Positions 51,782 through 59,083 of a stretch of 64,000 nucleotides of DNA are shown one piece after another (the first letter of the stretch is position 1; each line of letters starts with the position of its first letter). Position numbers and translations under genes: made by a program. The notes under the pieces are model-generated. The model made no database searches. It was not told the origin of the DNA and saw nothing but the letters and a program-made list of their open reading frames with translations. This DNA comes from Candidatus Woesearchaeota archaeon (GTDB taxonomy: Archaea > Nanobdellota > Nanobdellia > Woesearchaeales > UBA9642): positions 248,001-312,000 of the forward strand of contig QZIT01000006.1 in assembly GCA_003599145.1 (NCBI GenBank). The letters are read 5' to 3'.

Positions 51782-51811
51782 TTTATAAATGTTTCGCTTT
51801 TGTAACTACTT
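51782..51811 (-). promoter_or_regulatory. Promoter with extended motif (lipoprotein operon)
   Basis: The minus strand reads AAGTAGTTACAAAAGCGAAAC then ATTTATAAAG, ending about 44 bases before ATG 51738. It shares more than 20 positions with the promoter at 54878, beyond the expected BRE and TATA. Confidence 0.65.
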
Positions 51812-51870
51812 TACAGTAATAAACTTATAGGAATGAAAGACTTTATAAATAACCCCAAACTTTTAAGACT

Positions 51871-53208
51871 ATGACATTCGAAGAACTCAATTTGCATCCA
51901 GATATTCTCAAAGCAGTAAAAAGAGCAGGTTTTATTGAGCCAACAACTATTCAGAAAAGATGTATTCCGGAAATTAAAGCAGGAAAAGACGTTGTTGCCC
52001 AATCATTGACAGGAAGCGGAAAAACCGCAGCATTTGGATTGCCTTTATTGGAAAAAATCAGCGCAGGAAAAGGATTGCAGGCTTTGATATTGACGCCTAC
52101 AAGAGAATTGGCAGTGCAGGTAAAAGAAACTCTTTCTCAATATGCCATGTTTTTGAAGCTGAACATTACCGCTGTTTATGGCGGTGTTGGGTTGCAGCCG
52201 CAGATAGATGCCCTAAAAACAGCGGATATTGTTGTTGCAACACCTGGAAGAATGACTGATCATATGCAGAGAAAGACAATAGATATGCATGATGTTCATT
52301 TTCTGGTTATTGATGAAATGGACAAGATGTTTGAAATGGGCTTTATTGAAGATGTGCAAAAAATTATTCAGGCAATTCCAAAACAAAGGCAAACCTTGCT
52401 CTTTAGCGCAACTATTTCAGAGGAAATCCATCAGATTATCAGAAAATACTTGAAAAGCCCTGTTAATATAAAAGAGCAGATTCATGTTCACAAGAGCTTC
52501 CTTAAACAAGTGTACTATGACGTTCACAAAGAGGAAAAATTTTCTCTTTTAGTGCATTTGCTGAAGCACAAAACGCCTGGCTTGGCTATTGTTTTCTGCG
52601 GAACAAGAATGGCTGTTGACAGCGTTGCAAGAAATTTAAAAATGCAGAAAATAAAGGCGATGGCCGTGCATGGAGGATTAAGCCAGAATAAAAGGACCTT
52701 TGCGGTCAACTCAATAAAACAAGAAGACATCCAAGTGTTGGTCGCAACCGATGTTGCAGCAAGAGGATTAGATTTGCAAAATATTTCTCATGTGTATAAT
52801 TATGATTCTCCTAAGACTTCTTCAGAATACATTCATAGAATTGGAAGAACTGCAAGAGCAGGAAAGTCAGGAGAAGCAGTAACGCTTTTGGTTGATAGAG
52901 ACCACGATAATTTTAGAAACGTCATGTCTGATAGGAGTTTGCAGATTGTAAAAGAACAAGTTCCTAAATTTGAAAGAATCCCTTTTATCAGAGACAGAGG
53001 TTCCTTTGGAAGAGGCCCTGGAAGACAGCAAGGATATAGGCAAGGGTCATTTCAAGGACGTGGGCGCTCAGAAGAGCGTGGACATTCACAAGCCAGACAA
53101 GGAAGCTCAAGAGGCCCTTCTAGGCGTTTTGATGACCGAGATTCCGGCAATCGTTCTCAGGGCAGTTTTAGAAAATCAAAGTTTACCCGAAACCAATACA
53201 ATATTTAA
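51871..53208 (+). CDS. DEAD-box RNA helicase
   Basis: A 445-residue SF2 helicase: Q motif EPTTIQKRCIPEI, SLTGSGKTAAFGLPL, TPTRELAVQV, ATPGRM, a Walker B VIDEMDKM where DEMD replaces the usual DEAD, FSATIS, VFCGTRMAVDSV, ATDVAARGLDL and HRIGRTARAGKSG. The last 80 residues are rich in Arg, Gly, Ser and Gln (RGG-like) and will bind RNA. Probably cold-shock or ribosome assembly related. TATA CTTTATAAAT precedes it at about 51841. Confidence 0.95.
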   Translation: MTFEELNLHPDILKAVKRAGFIEPTTIQKRCIPEIKAGKDVVAQSLTGSGKTAAFGLPLLEKISAGKGLQALILTPTRELAVQVKETLSQYAMFLKLNITAVYGGVGLQPQIDALKTADIVVATPGRMTDHMQRKTIDMHDVHFLVIDEMDKMFEMGFIEDVQKIIQAIPKQRQTLLFSATISEEIHQIIRKYLKSPVNIKEQIHVHKSFLKQVYYDVHKEEKFSLLVHLLKHKTPGLAIVFCGTRMAVDSVARNLKMQKIKAMAVHGGLSQNKRTFAVNSIKQEDIQVLVATDVAARGLDLQNISHVYNYDSPKTSSEYIHRIGRTARAGKSGEAVTLLVDRDHDNFRNVMSDRSLQIVKEQVPKFERIPFIRDRGSFGRGPGRQQGYRQGSFQGRGRSEERGHSQARQGSSRGPSRRFDDRDSGNRSQGSFRKSKFTRNQYNI

Positions 53209-53265
53209 CCACTTCTAAGTAACAAAAAACGAAACATTTAAATACTAGTATATCTCAAAAGCAGT

Positions 53266-53658
53266 ATGAACTTTATTGATAAAGTGTCTTTGAAGAGAAG
53301 AAAAGCGATAACCTATGATTCTTTTAAAAGGCTTGCGGCAAATGCAGAAAGCGTGGACATTATTCCGGTTATGATAGAAACTCCTGCAAAGCTCTTTGGA
53401 AGACAGCTGTATAATGATGTTGAGTATGCTGTTCATGCCATTGCTTATTTTCCTGATGCTGCAGTCACCTTTGATAAATCGTATGGTGCTATTCCTAAAA
53501 ATACAGACTTTCATCTTCAGCAAGATGCTGTTGTCGAGGAAAAAAGAAATGATGACTTGCTGGTTATGGTAACAGACATGCCAAATGCAATCTTGCATCC
53601 TTCTTTCAGATGCATTCTTAACAGTCCAAGAGATGTTTCTGCATTATGCACAGCGTAA
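53266..53658 (+). CDS. Unknown small soluble protein
   Basis: A 130-residue protein (MNFIDKVSLKRRKAITYDSF) with alternating beta and helix, no motif recognised. The promoter AGTAACAAAAAACGAAACATT then TAAATAC (53216-53245) places its start at the ATG, so it is leaderless and shares the extended promoter motif of this region. Confidence 0.65.
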   Translation: MNFIDKVSLKRRKAITYDSFKRLAANAESVDIIPVMIETPAKLFGRQLYNDVEYAVHAIAYFPDAAVTFDKSYGAIPKNTDFHLQQDAVVEEKRNDDLLVMVTDMPNAILHPSFRCILNSPRDVSALCTA

Positions 53659-53692
53659 TGTTAAGAAATAATATCTTAAAAAAAGAAAAAAA

Positions 53693-54823
53693 TTATGCAG
53701 CTTGATTATATGCTGCATTTGCAAAGTGCTGCGACATTGCAGCTAAGGTTAAAATGTCTGTATCTGACATTTTGCTTCCTTTTGCGTAATCGCTTGCTGC
53801 TAAAATGTAACTCGTTTCTGCATTCTCATTTGCATATCTGCCCTGCAATGCGTAAACTTGGTTCACGGTATTGTCAAGTGAAGCAGTAATCGTCAGACCG
53901 TGTGGTGCGTTCTTGGTTGTATCTACAGGCGTTGCTTTCGTTGTGCTGTTAAAGTAACCTGCATGTGGCTCTTCGACAGTGTCAACTTTTGGACCATTTT
54001 GTCCATAAACTGTGTGAGTCCATGCAATGGTATCAGCAACATTCGTTACTATAGGAACTTGCAAGCTGTCTGTAGTATAAATCATGTCTATCATGCCATC
54101 TCCTTTGCTTTGTTTTTTGCCTTTGGCATCGTATGACCATTCAGGTGTTCTTCCTGATAGTTGTGGGTTTGCTGTCTGTATTTCATAGACTTTATTTGCA
54201 ATATCTCTGTTTGAAGGCTTAACATTTCCTTCTTTTTCTAAAGCCCACGTTGAAATATCCCAGAGAGAATTAAAGTTGCTTGCAGTATCTGGAATAACTT
54301 GTGTTAAAACAGTGTCTGTTTTTGTTCTGGTAATTGGTTCATATACTTCTACGAACGGAGTTCTTGAAACGCCAATCTTCGTGCTGTCTTTCAAGCTGTC
54401 CGTCTTAAATAAATTTGTATAAGCAGTTGAATCTGGCAGTACGGTTGCCGTGCTGTCTGTTTTGGTTGTTGGTGATTGGGTTTTATCGCAGCTTAAATAT
54501 GATAAGCCTATTGCTCCTGCGACGATAATTGCGCCTCCAAGAATCAATAAGTTCTTTTGCCTTCTTTTGGCATCGGCATCTAGTTTCTTCTGGTTTTCTG
54601 CAACTTCTGCATTTATCTTTTTGTTATTATCAGTATCTACTGCAGCTACTGTTCCGCTTGTAGAGGTATCAGTTGTTCCTGCTGAAGTTGTGTCTGTTTG
54701 ATCCGCTATAACTTCTGATGTTACTGGTAATGATTCTGTAGAACTTGTTGGTTTTGGCGTTTCATTGCCAAGAACGTCTTTGCTTGATCCGTCTGGACTT
54801 GGTCCATCACTTGCATCTGCCAT
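53693..54823 (-). CDS. Membrane-anchored LysM-like protein (paralogue B)
   Basis: A 376-residue paralogue of the 47714 protein. The Ser/Thr-rich N-terminus (about 85 residues) is followed by a TM segment (LLILGGAIIVAGAIGLSYL), a Thr/Asp-rich stalk, the LysM-like domain (WDISTWALEKEG to DMIYTTDSLQVP) with the same KGKKQSKGDG insertion, a domain that is longer than in paralogue A, and the conserved C-terminal tail YILAASDYAKGSKMS with TDILTLAAM. SD AAGGTGA precedes ATG 54823. Probably cell-surface, possibly glycan-binding. Confidence 0.75.
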   Translation of the reverse strand: MADASDGPSPDGSSKDVLGNETPKPTSSTESLPVTSEVIADQTDTTSAGTTDTSTSGTVAAVDTDNNKKINAEVAENQKKLDADAKRRQKNLLILGGAIIVAGAIGLSYLSCDKTQSPTTKTDSTATVLPDSTAYTNLFKTDSLKDSTKIGVSRTPFVEVYEPITRTKTDTVLTQVIPDTASNFNSLWDISTWALEKEGNVKPSNRDIANKVYEIQTANPQLSGRTPEWSYDAKGKKQSKGDGMIDMIYTTDSLQVPIVTNVADTIAWTHTVYGQNGPKVDTVEEPHAGYFNSTTKATPVDTTKNAPHGLTITASLDNTVNQVYALQGRYANENAETSYILAASDYAKGSKMSDTDILTLAAMSQHFANAAYNQAA

Positions 54824-54877
54824 TATGTATTCACCTTTTTATTTTTTTGACTATTTTCTATGAAAAATGAGAACCTG

Positions 54878-54908
54878 TTTATAAATATTTCGCTTTTGTA
54901 ACTACTTA
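54878..54908 (-). promoter_or_regulatory. Promoter with extended motif (LysM-like paralogue B)
   Basis: The minus strand reads TAAGTAGTTACAAAAGCGAAA then TATTTATAAAC, about 55 bases before ATG 54823. Almost identical to the 51782 promoter over about 25 bases including positions upstream of the BRE. Confidence 0.65.
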
Positions 54909-54918
54909 GAAGTGATGC

Positions 54919-56472
54919 TTAAAGATCCAAGCTTTCCGTTATCAATGCAGGCTTGAACTCCTGCAAATCATCATAGGTTTGCCCTGTTCCCAAATAGAGA
55001 ATAGGTTTTTTGGTTACATAGCTTACGGAAATGGCTGCTCCTCCTTTTTCGTCTACATCAGCCTTTGCTAGAATGATGGCATCTATGCCGACTAATTCAT
55101 TAAAAATCTTTGCCTGTTCAACGCAATCATTGCCGGTAATGCTTTCTCCTACAAATATTTTTAAATCAGGCTTATTCACGCGAATTACTTTTTCCAGCTC
55201 GTCCATTAAATTAGTATTGCTGTGCAGTCTTCCTGCAGTGTCTATTAAAACAATATCAATGCCCTTTGCTTTTGCATGGCTGATGGCATCAAAGGCGACT
55301 GCAGCAGGGTCGCTGTCATAGTCATGCTTTATCATTTTTACCTGCAATTTTTCTGCATGTTCCTGCAATTGCTGGATTGCAGCTGCTCTAAAGGTATCGC
55401 TTGCAGCGATGACAACAGAAAAATTATTTTTCTTGAACAGATGCGCCAGTTTTGCCAAGGTGGTTGTTTTGCCGCTTCCATTGACGCCAATCATGGCAAT
55501 AACATAAGGCTTTTTCTGCCTTGCTCTCTTGACGAGGTCGAAAGTTTCAACATCAAATAATTCTTCGATGGATTTTTTCAGCGTCTTTTTAATCAGCTCG
55601 TCAATATGTTTTCTTGGAATTTTATCTTTGGTTAATTCCCTTTTCAAATCTTCTTTTATTTTTTCTATCACTTCAACAGCGACGTTGTTTTCCAGCATGG
55701 CAACTTCAAGATCCCAGAATATTTCATCGAATTTTTCACCGCTCAACTGCACCTTGCTGATGGTGTCTTTCAAAACGTCAAAGAATGATTTTTTCTCTTT
55801 AGGTTCTTCTGGTATCTTTTTTTCTTCTGTCTCTTCTTCTTTGATTTCTTTTAGTAATTCTTCTTTTTTCTCCTCTTCTTTTTCAGAAATCTTTTCTAAT
55901 GCCTCTTCTTCGAGTTCTTCATCTATAATCTCCTCTTCAACTTCTTTTTCAGCTTTTTCTTTTTTTCCAAAAATGCTCTTGAAGAAGGATGGCTTTTTTT
56001 CTTCTCGTTTATATTCTCCTCTTGTTGCTTCTTTCTTTTCTGTTCTATCTAATTTTTTTTCTTCTTTTTTCTCGTCTATTATCGTCTCTTTTTTTCTTTC
56101 TTTCCTTTCTTCTGGTTTTTTTATTTCTATGTTTTCTTTTCTTTCAGGTTCTGCTTTTCTTTTTTCTTCGCCTTCTCGCTTTATTCTCACTTCTTCTTTT
56201 CGTTCCGCTGCTTTTTCAAATTCTTTTTTTTCCAGCTCTGCTATCCTTTTCTTTTCATCTTTTTTTGCTTCTTCTGCTTTTGGTCTTTCTGCAGGTATTT
56301 TTTTGTCGTCTTTGCGCTTTTCTTCAGCTTTTTTCTTAGGCAGTTCCTTTTCAGCCTCTTCAATGACTTCTAATTCCTGCTCTTCTGCAGCTTCCTCTAC
56401 GGCAGTCTCTTCAACATCTTTCTTAAACTTGCTTAAGGCCTTGTCAAGCGTTTTCTTTAAAAATCCGAACAT
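54919..56472 (-). CDS. ftsY: Signal recognition particle receptor FtsY
   Basis: A 517-residue SRP receptor GTPase. Residues 210-517 form the NG domain: GVNGSGKTTTLAKLAHLF (G1), DTFRAAAIQQL, IDTAGRLHSN (G3), the ILAKADVDEKGGAAISV region and LGTGQTYDDLQEF. The N-terminal 210 residues are an extremely charged Lys/Glu linker, longer than in most archaeal FtsY and fitting a membrane-attachment or flexible A region. It directly follows pfdA, a linkage common in archaea. Confidence 0.95.
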   Translation of the reverse strand: MFGFLKKTLDKALSKFKKDVEETAVEEAAEEQELEVIEEAEKELPKKKAEEKRKDDKKIPAERPKAEEAKKDEKKRIAELEKKEFEKAAERKEEVRIKREGEEKRKAEPERKENIEIKKPEERKERKKETIIDEKKEEKKLDRTEKKEATRGEYKREEKKPSFFKSIFGKKEKAEKEVEEEIIDEELEEEALEKISEKEEEKKEELLKEIKEEETEEKKIPEEPKEKKSFFDVLKDTISKVQLSGEKFDEIFWDLEVAMLENNVAVEVIEKIKEDLKRELTKDKIPRKHIDELIKKTLKKSIEELFDVETFDLVKRARQKKPYVIAMIGVNGSGKTTTLAKLAHLFKKNNFSVVIAASDTFRAAAIQQLQEHAEKLQVKMIKHDYDSDPAAVAFDAISHAKAKGIDIVLIDTAGRLHSNTNLMDELEKVIRVNKPDLKIFVGESITGNDCVEQAKIFNELVGIDAIILAKADVDEKGGAAISVSYVTKKPILYLGTGQTYDDLQEFKPALITESLDL

Positions 56473-56505
56473 AAGCGTAAGTAAAAAGAAGCAATTTATA
56501 AAGGT

Positions 56506-56892
56506 TTACTCTTGCTGTTCCATTCCGGAAAGCTTTTCAGAAAACTTTTCAAGTTCGCCCATGGTTTCTGCTTTATAGAGCTGCATGGTTGCAAGCTGCT
56601 TGCTTAATAACTCTTTTGTTTCTGCAATAGTTTTTTCAACAACGACGTTGCTGCCGACGTTGATTTTTATCTTTTTGCTTTCTCCCAACAAGCCTTCAAC
56701 GAAAATGCCGTTGTGCAGGGGCATGAGCACTTTGCTTCCTGCTGTTGCCTTTTCAAATTCCTCGAGAGAAACAAGCATTTCTTGAATGTTGGTAATCTGG
56801 GTGTCAAAATTTTCAAGGTATTGCTGCAACTGCTCCATCTGTTTTTCCGCAATCTGCATTTCCATAAACTGCTGTTTTTCGTCTTCTTCCAT
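56506..56892 (-). CDS. pfdA: Prefoldin subunit alpha
   Basis: A 128-residue prefoldin alpha (GimC): two long helices (EKQFMEMQIAEKQMEQLQQY; TIAETKELLSKQLATMQLYK) around a beta hairpin (KVLMPLHNGIFVEGLLGESK). Prefoldin hexamers hold unfolded proteins for the thermosome. The position directly upstream of ftsY is the common archaeal arrangement. Confidence 0.93.
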   Translation of the reverse strand: MEEDEKQQFMEMQIAEKQMEQLQQYLENFDTQITNIQEMLVSLEEFEKATAGSKVLMPLHNGIFVEGLLGESKKIKINVGSNVVVEKTIAETKELLSKQLATMQLYKAETMGELEKFSEKLSGMEQQE

Positions 56893-56968
56893 AGTTAAAG
56901 GAACAGGGGGGGTTTTAAAAAGTTTGTTGTTTAGAAACTTATTTATAGACTAAGCGTTCACTATCTTC

Positions 56969-57451
56969 ATGGACTTCAAAGAACTCCTGAAACAATTTGA
57001 TCATCTTCCTAAATTCCCTGACGGAAGAATAAACTACAGCAATGCCGATACAGCGGTTGTGTTGAATTGCTTTGTGAAATTTGGAGATGAAATTTTGCTG
57101 TTAAAACGAAGCGATAAAGTAAATGCTTACAAGGGAAAATGGAATTCCATAGGCGGTTATCTTGATGAGCCTGTTTCCCTCAGGAAAAAAGTGCTTGAAG
57201 AGTTGAGGGAAGAATTGGGCATAATCACAAACATAAAGTCACTATCGACTGCAGAGCCTCACACCCTAGTAGATAAGGCAATAAACAAAACGTGGATTAT
57301 TTTTCCTGTTCTTGTTGAACTGTCAAAAAAACCCGAGATAACGCTTGATTGGGAACATACCGATTTTGTGTGGATAAAACCAGAGCAAATAAACGATTAT
57401 GATGTTGTGCCTGATGTTCCTTTTTTGCTGAAGAGAGTTCTTAAACGCTGA
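56969..57451 (+). CDS. NUDIX hydrolase with degenerate box
   Basis: A 160-residue NUDIX-fold protein: VVLNCFVKFGDEILLLKRSD then GKWNSIGGYLDEPVS and RKKVLEELREELGI. In the NUDIX box GX5EX7REUXEEXGU the EE of LREELGI and the GG are in place, but by eye the first Glu is Pro and the Arg is Glu, so activity may differ. Leaderless promoter (TTATTTATAG) at 56938. Confidence 0.85.
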   Translation: MDFKELLKQFDHLPKFPDGRINYSNADTAVVLNCFVKFGDEILLLKRSDKVNAYKGKWNSIGGYLDEPVSLRKKVLEELREELGIITNIKSLSTAEPHTLVDKAINKTWIIFPVLVELSKKPEITLDWEHTDFVWIKPEQINDYDVVPDVPFLLKRVLKR

Positions 57452-58108
57452 TTATGTCCTTCTGCACCGAACGATGAGGCTCCAGGAATCCAGTCGCCTT
57501 CTGTTCGACTTAAACGGATAAAGAAAGTGTACATACTTGTGCTTGGTGATGCGCAAACCCTGCTTGCGCAGGAGTTGTTTTAGGTCGTTGAAAAAAATCT
57601 TCACTTTGTGGGGGTTTTCAAAGCGAAAGGTGACGATGTTGTATAGTAGCTGGAATAAGGTGCAGTCTCCTCTTATGCGCTCCTGAGGAACTACGATGAT
57701 GAGCTCGCCATCATCTTTCAGCAGTCTTCTAAGGTTGTGTAATAATCCCTCCCTGTCATCAACATGCTCAAGCACATGGGCAAGAACAATAACGTCAAAT
57801 TTGCCTTTCTTAAATAAATTCTTATCTATATTATAGAATGTGAACTCTTTGTATTTTTTTCTTGCGTACTTCAGTGCATGGCGGTTAATGTCTGCACCGT
57901 AAAGATCAAACTCTTTCTGAGGATATTTCTTTTTGACGATGTCCAGAAAAAATCCCGTGTTGCACCCGTAATCTAGCAGGCGAAGGTTGTTCTTGTTCTT
58001 TAGATAACTTACCAGTTCATTCACCTCTGTTGACTTATAGACAAGTATGGTTCTTCCTAAGAACCCTGTTGTTCGCGTAATCAGTGTATATGATAAGCCG
58101 TATTTCAT
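57452..58108 (-). CDS. SAM-dependent methyltransferase (class I)
   Basis: A 218-residue methyltransferase: motif I LLDYGCNTGFFLDIV, motif II DLYGADINRHALKYA, motif IV FDVIVLAHVLEHVDDREG and post-motif GELIIVVPQERIRGD. ATG 58108 lies 11 bases after the carS stop; the longer frame to 58234 would overlap carS. Similar to methyltransferases acting on sugars or lipids (Methyltransf_11/23 type). Downstream of carS in the same operon, so a lipid-linked substrate is possible. Confidence 0.88.
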   Translation of the reverse strand: MKYGLSYTLITRTTGFLGRTILVYKSTEVNELVSYLKNKNNLRLLDYGCNTGFFLDIVKKKYPQKEFDLYGADINRHALKYARKKYKEFTFYNIDKNLFKKGKFDVIVLAHVLEHVDDREGLLHNLRRLLKDDGELIIVVPQERIRGDCTLFQLLYNIVTFRFENPHKVKIFFNDLKQLLRKQGLRITKHKYVHFLYPFKSNRRRLDSWSLIVRCRRT

Positions 58109-58118
58109 GGTGTATGGG

Positions 58119-58673
58119 TCAAATCCAATCCTCCTTGAGTTTCGTTGCCTTGCTGACGACGCCGCTGACCAGATGAATTGCCATGCTGATGACGAGGATT
58201 GCAATGATGACTTTCCATGAAGGTATAAATGCAATAGCGCTTAAAAGCAGTGCGCCAACAACAAAATCCCATTGATCAAAGGGAAACCAGCTTTTGCCCG
58301 GATTTATCCGCACTCTCCTTTTGAAAAAGCTTTTGACTAAGTCTCCTAAAATTGCTCCTGCTCCTAATAAAAATCCAAAATAGACAATGCCCCAGGAATA
58401 ATCAATAATGCTTATGCTTTTGAAAAAAGAAACATCCTTCAGCAAGATTTGCACGATAAACAGGACAATGCCTGCAAGTATGCCAAAAATAACCCCGCCA
58501 ATGGTTTTATGGTCTCCAAAAATTCTTCCTTTGTTGACTTTTTGATAATTATCGACAGGTGTTTTTAGCAGTCCGTGTTTTGTTGTAAACACAGGAGTCA
58601 TGTTTGCAAAGTATGCAGGAACCATGAAATAGATAGCCTGTAAAAAAAGCAAGAGTATTTCATTCATGCTCAT
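58119..58673 (-). CDS. carS: CDP-archaeol synthase (CarS)
   Basis: A 184-residue integral membrane enzyme that makes CDP-archaeol from CTP and unsaturated archaetidic acid. IYFMVPAYFANMTPVF starts the protein; the signature KVNKGRIFGDHKTIGGVIFG and the late GAGAILGDLVKSFFKRR are characteristic of CarS/CdsA-type CDP-alcohol enzymes. About five TM segments. It overlaps the upstream 124-residue gene by 14 bases. Its presence implies at least part of archaeal lipid synthesis. Confidence 0.9.
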   Translation of the reverse strand: MSMNEILLLFLQAIYFMVPAYFANMTPVFTTKHGLLKTPVDNYQKVNKGRIFGDHKTIGGVIFGILAGIVLFIVQILLKDVSFFKSISIIDYSWGIVYFGFLLGAGAILGDLVKSFFKRRVRINPGKSWFPFDQWDFVVGALLLSAIAFIPSWKVIIAILVISMAIHLVSGVVSKATKLKEDWI

Positions 58674-59034
58674 TACTTTCTCTGTTTCTTTTTAAATGTT
58701 TTGCGTATGCAGCCCTTAACTGTTCAGAGGTTGCATGAAACGTTGTTAACAAATAATCTGAGTATGCCCTTAGCCCTTCTGCAGTTTTAAGCGTGTGCTG
58801 TTCAGGTAAATCTCTTAATCTCTGAGAGACATCGGCAAGGGCCTTTCCATAATACGGATGGTCTGTTTCGTTGTTAAGCATCAGAGAAATGGCAACAATT
58901 TCTTCAAGTGCAGCTTTTTTGATTGCAGACTGCTGCAGCAGGGGCAGAAAAGATGCTCTTTCTGAAAGAGCGTAGAGAAAAAAAGTCTTTTTTACGGCAG
59001 CTTGCAATTGCGGAGCAGTATAAACGATAGCCAT
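58660..59034 (-). CDS. Unknown helical protein upstream of carS
   Basis: A 124-residue all-helical soluble protein (MAIVYTAPQLQAAVKKTFFL) without recognised motif. The stop overlaps carS by 14 bases, so they are coupled. It is divergent from dnaG and shares a symmetrical TATA box with it; the ATG at 59034 is leaderless. Confidence 0.65.
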   Translation of the reverse strand: MAIVYTAPQLQAAVKKTFFLYALSERASFLPLLQQSAIKKAALEEIVAISLMLNNETDHPYYGKALADVSQRLRDLPEQHTLKTAEGLRAYSDYLLTTFHATSEQLRAAYAKHLKRNRESNEHE

Positions 59035-59049
59035 GGGGTTGAAAAGAAC

Positions 59050-59061
59050 AAGCTATATAAA
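59050..59061. promoter_or_regulatory. Shared bidirectional TATA box
   Basis: AAGCTATATAAATTTATTA (59049-59067) reads as a TATA box in both directions. It lies 25 bases from the minus-strand ATG 59034 and about 27 from the plus-strand ATG 59084, so both divergent genes could start leaderless from one element. Confidence 0.55.
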
Positions 59062-59083
59062 TTTATTACTATTCCGCAATGAC

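Noticed and set aside
55529-56578. 349-residue Ser/Phe-rich plus-strand frame
   Set aside because: It mirrors the Lys/Glu-rich N-terminal part of ftsY; composition and lack of a promoter show a shadow.
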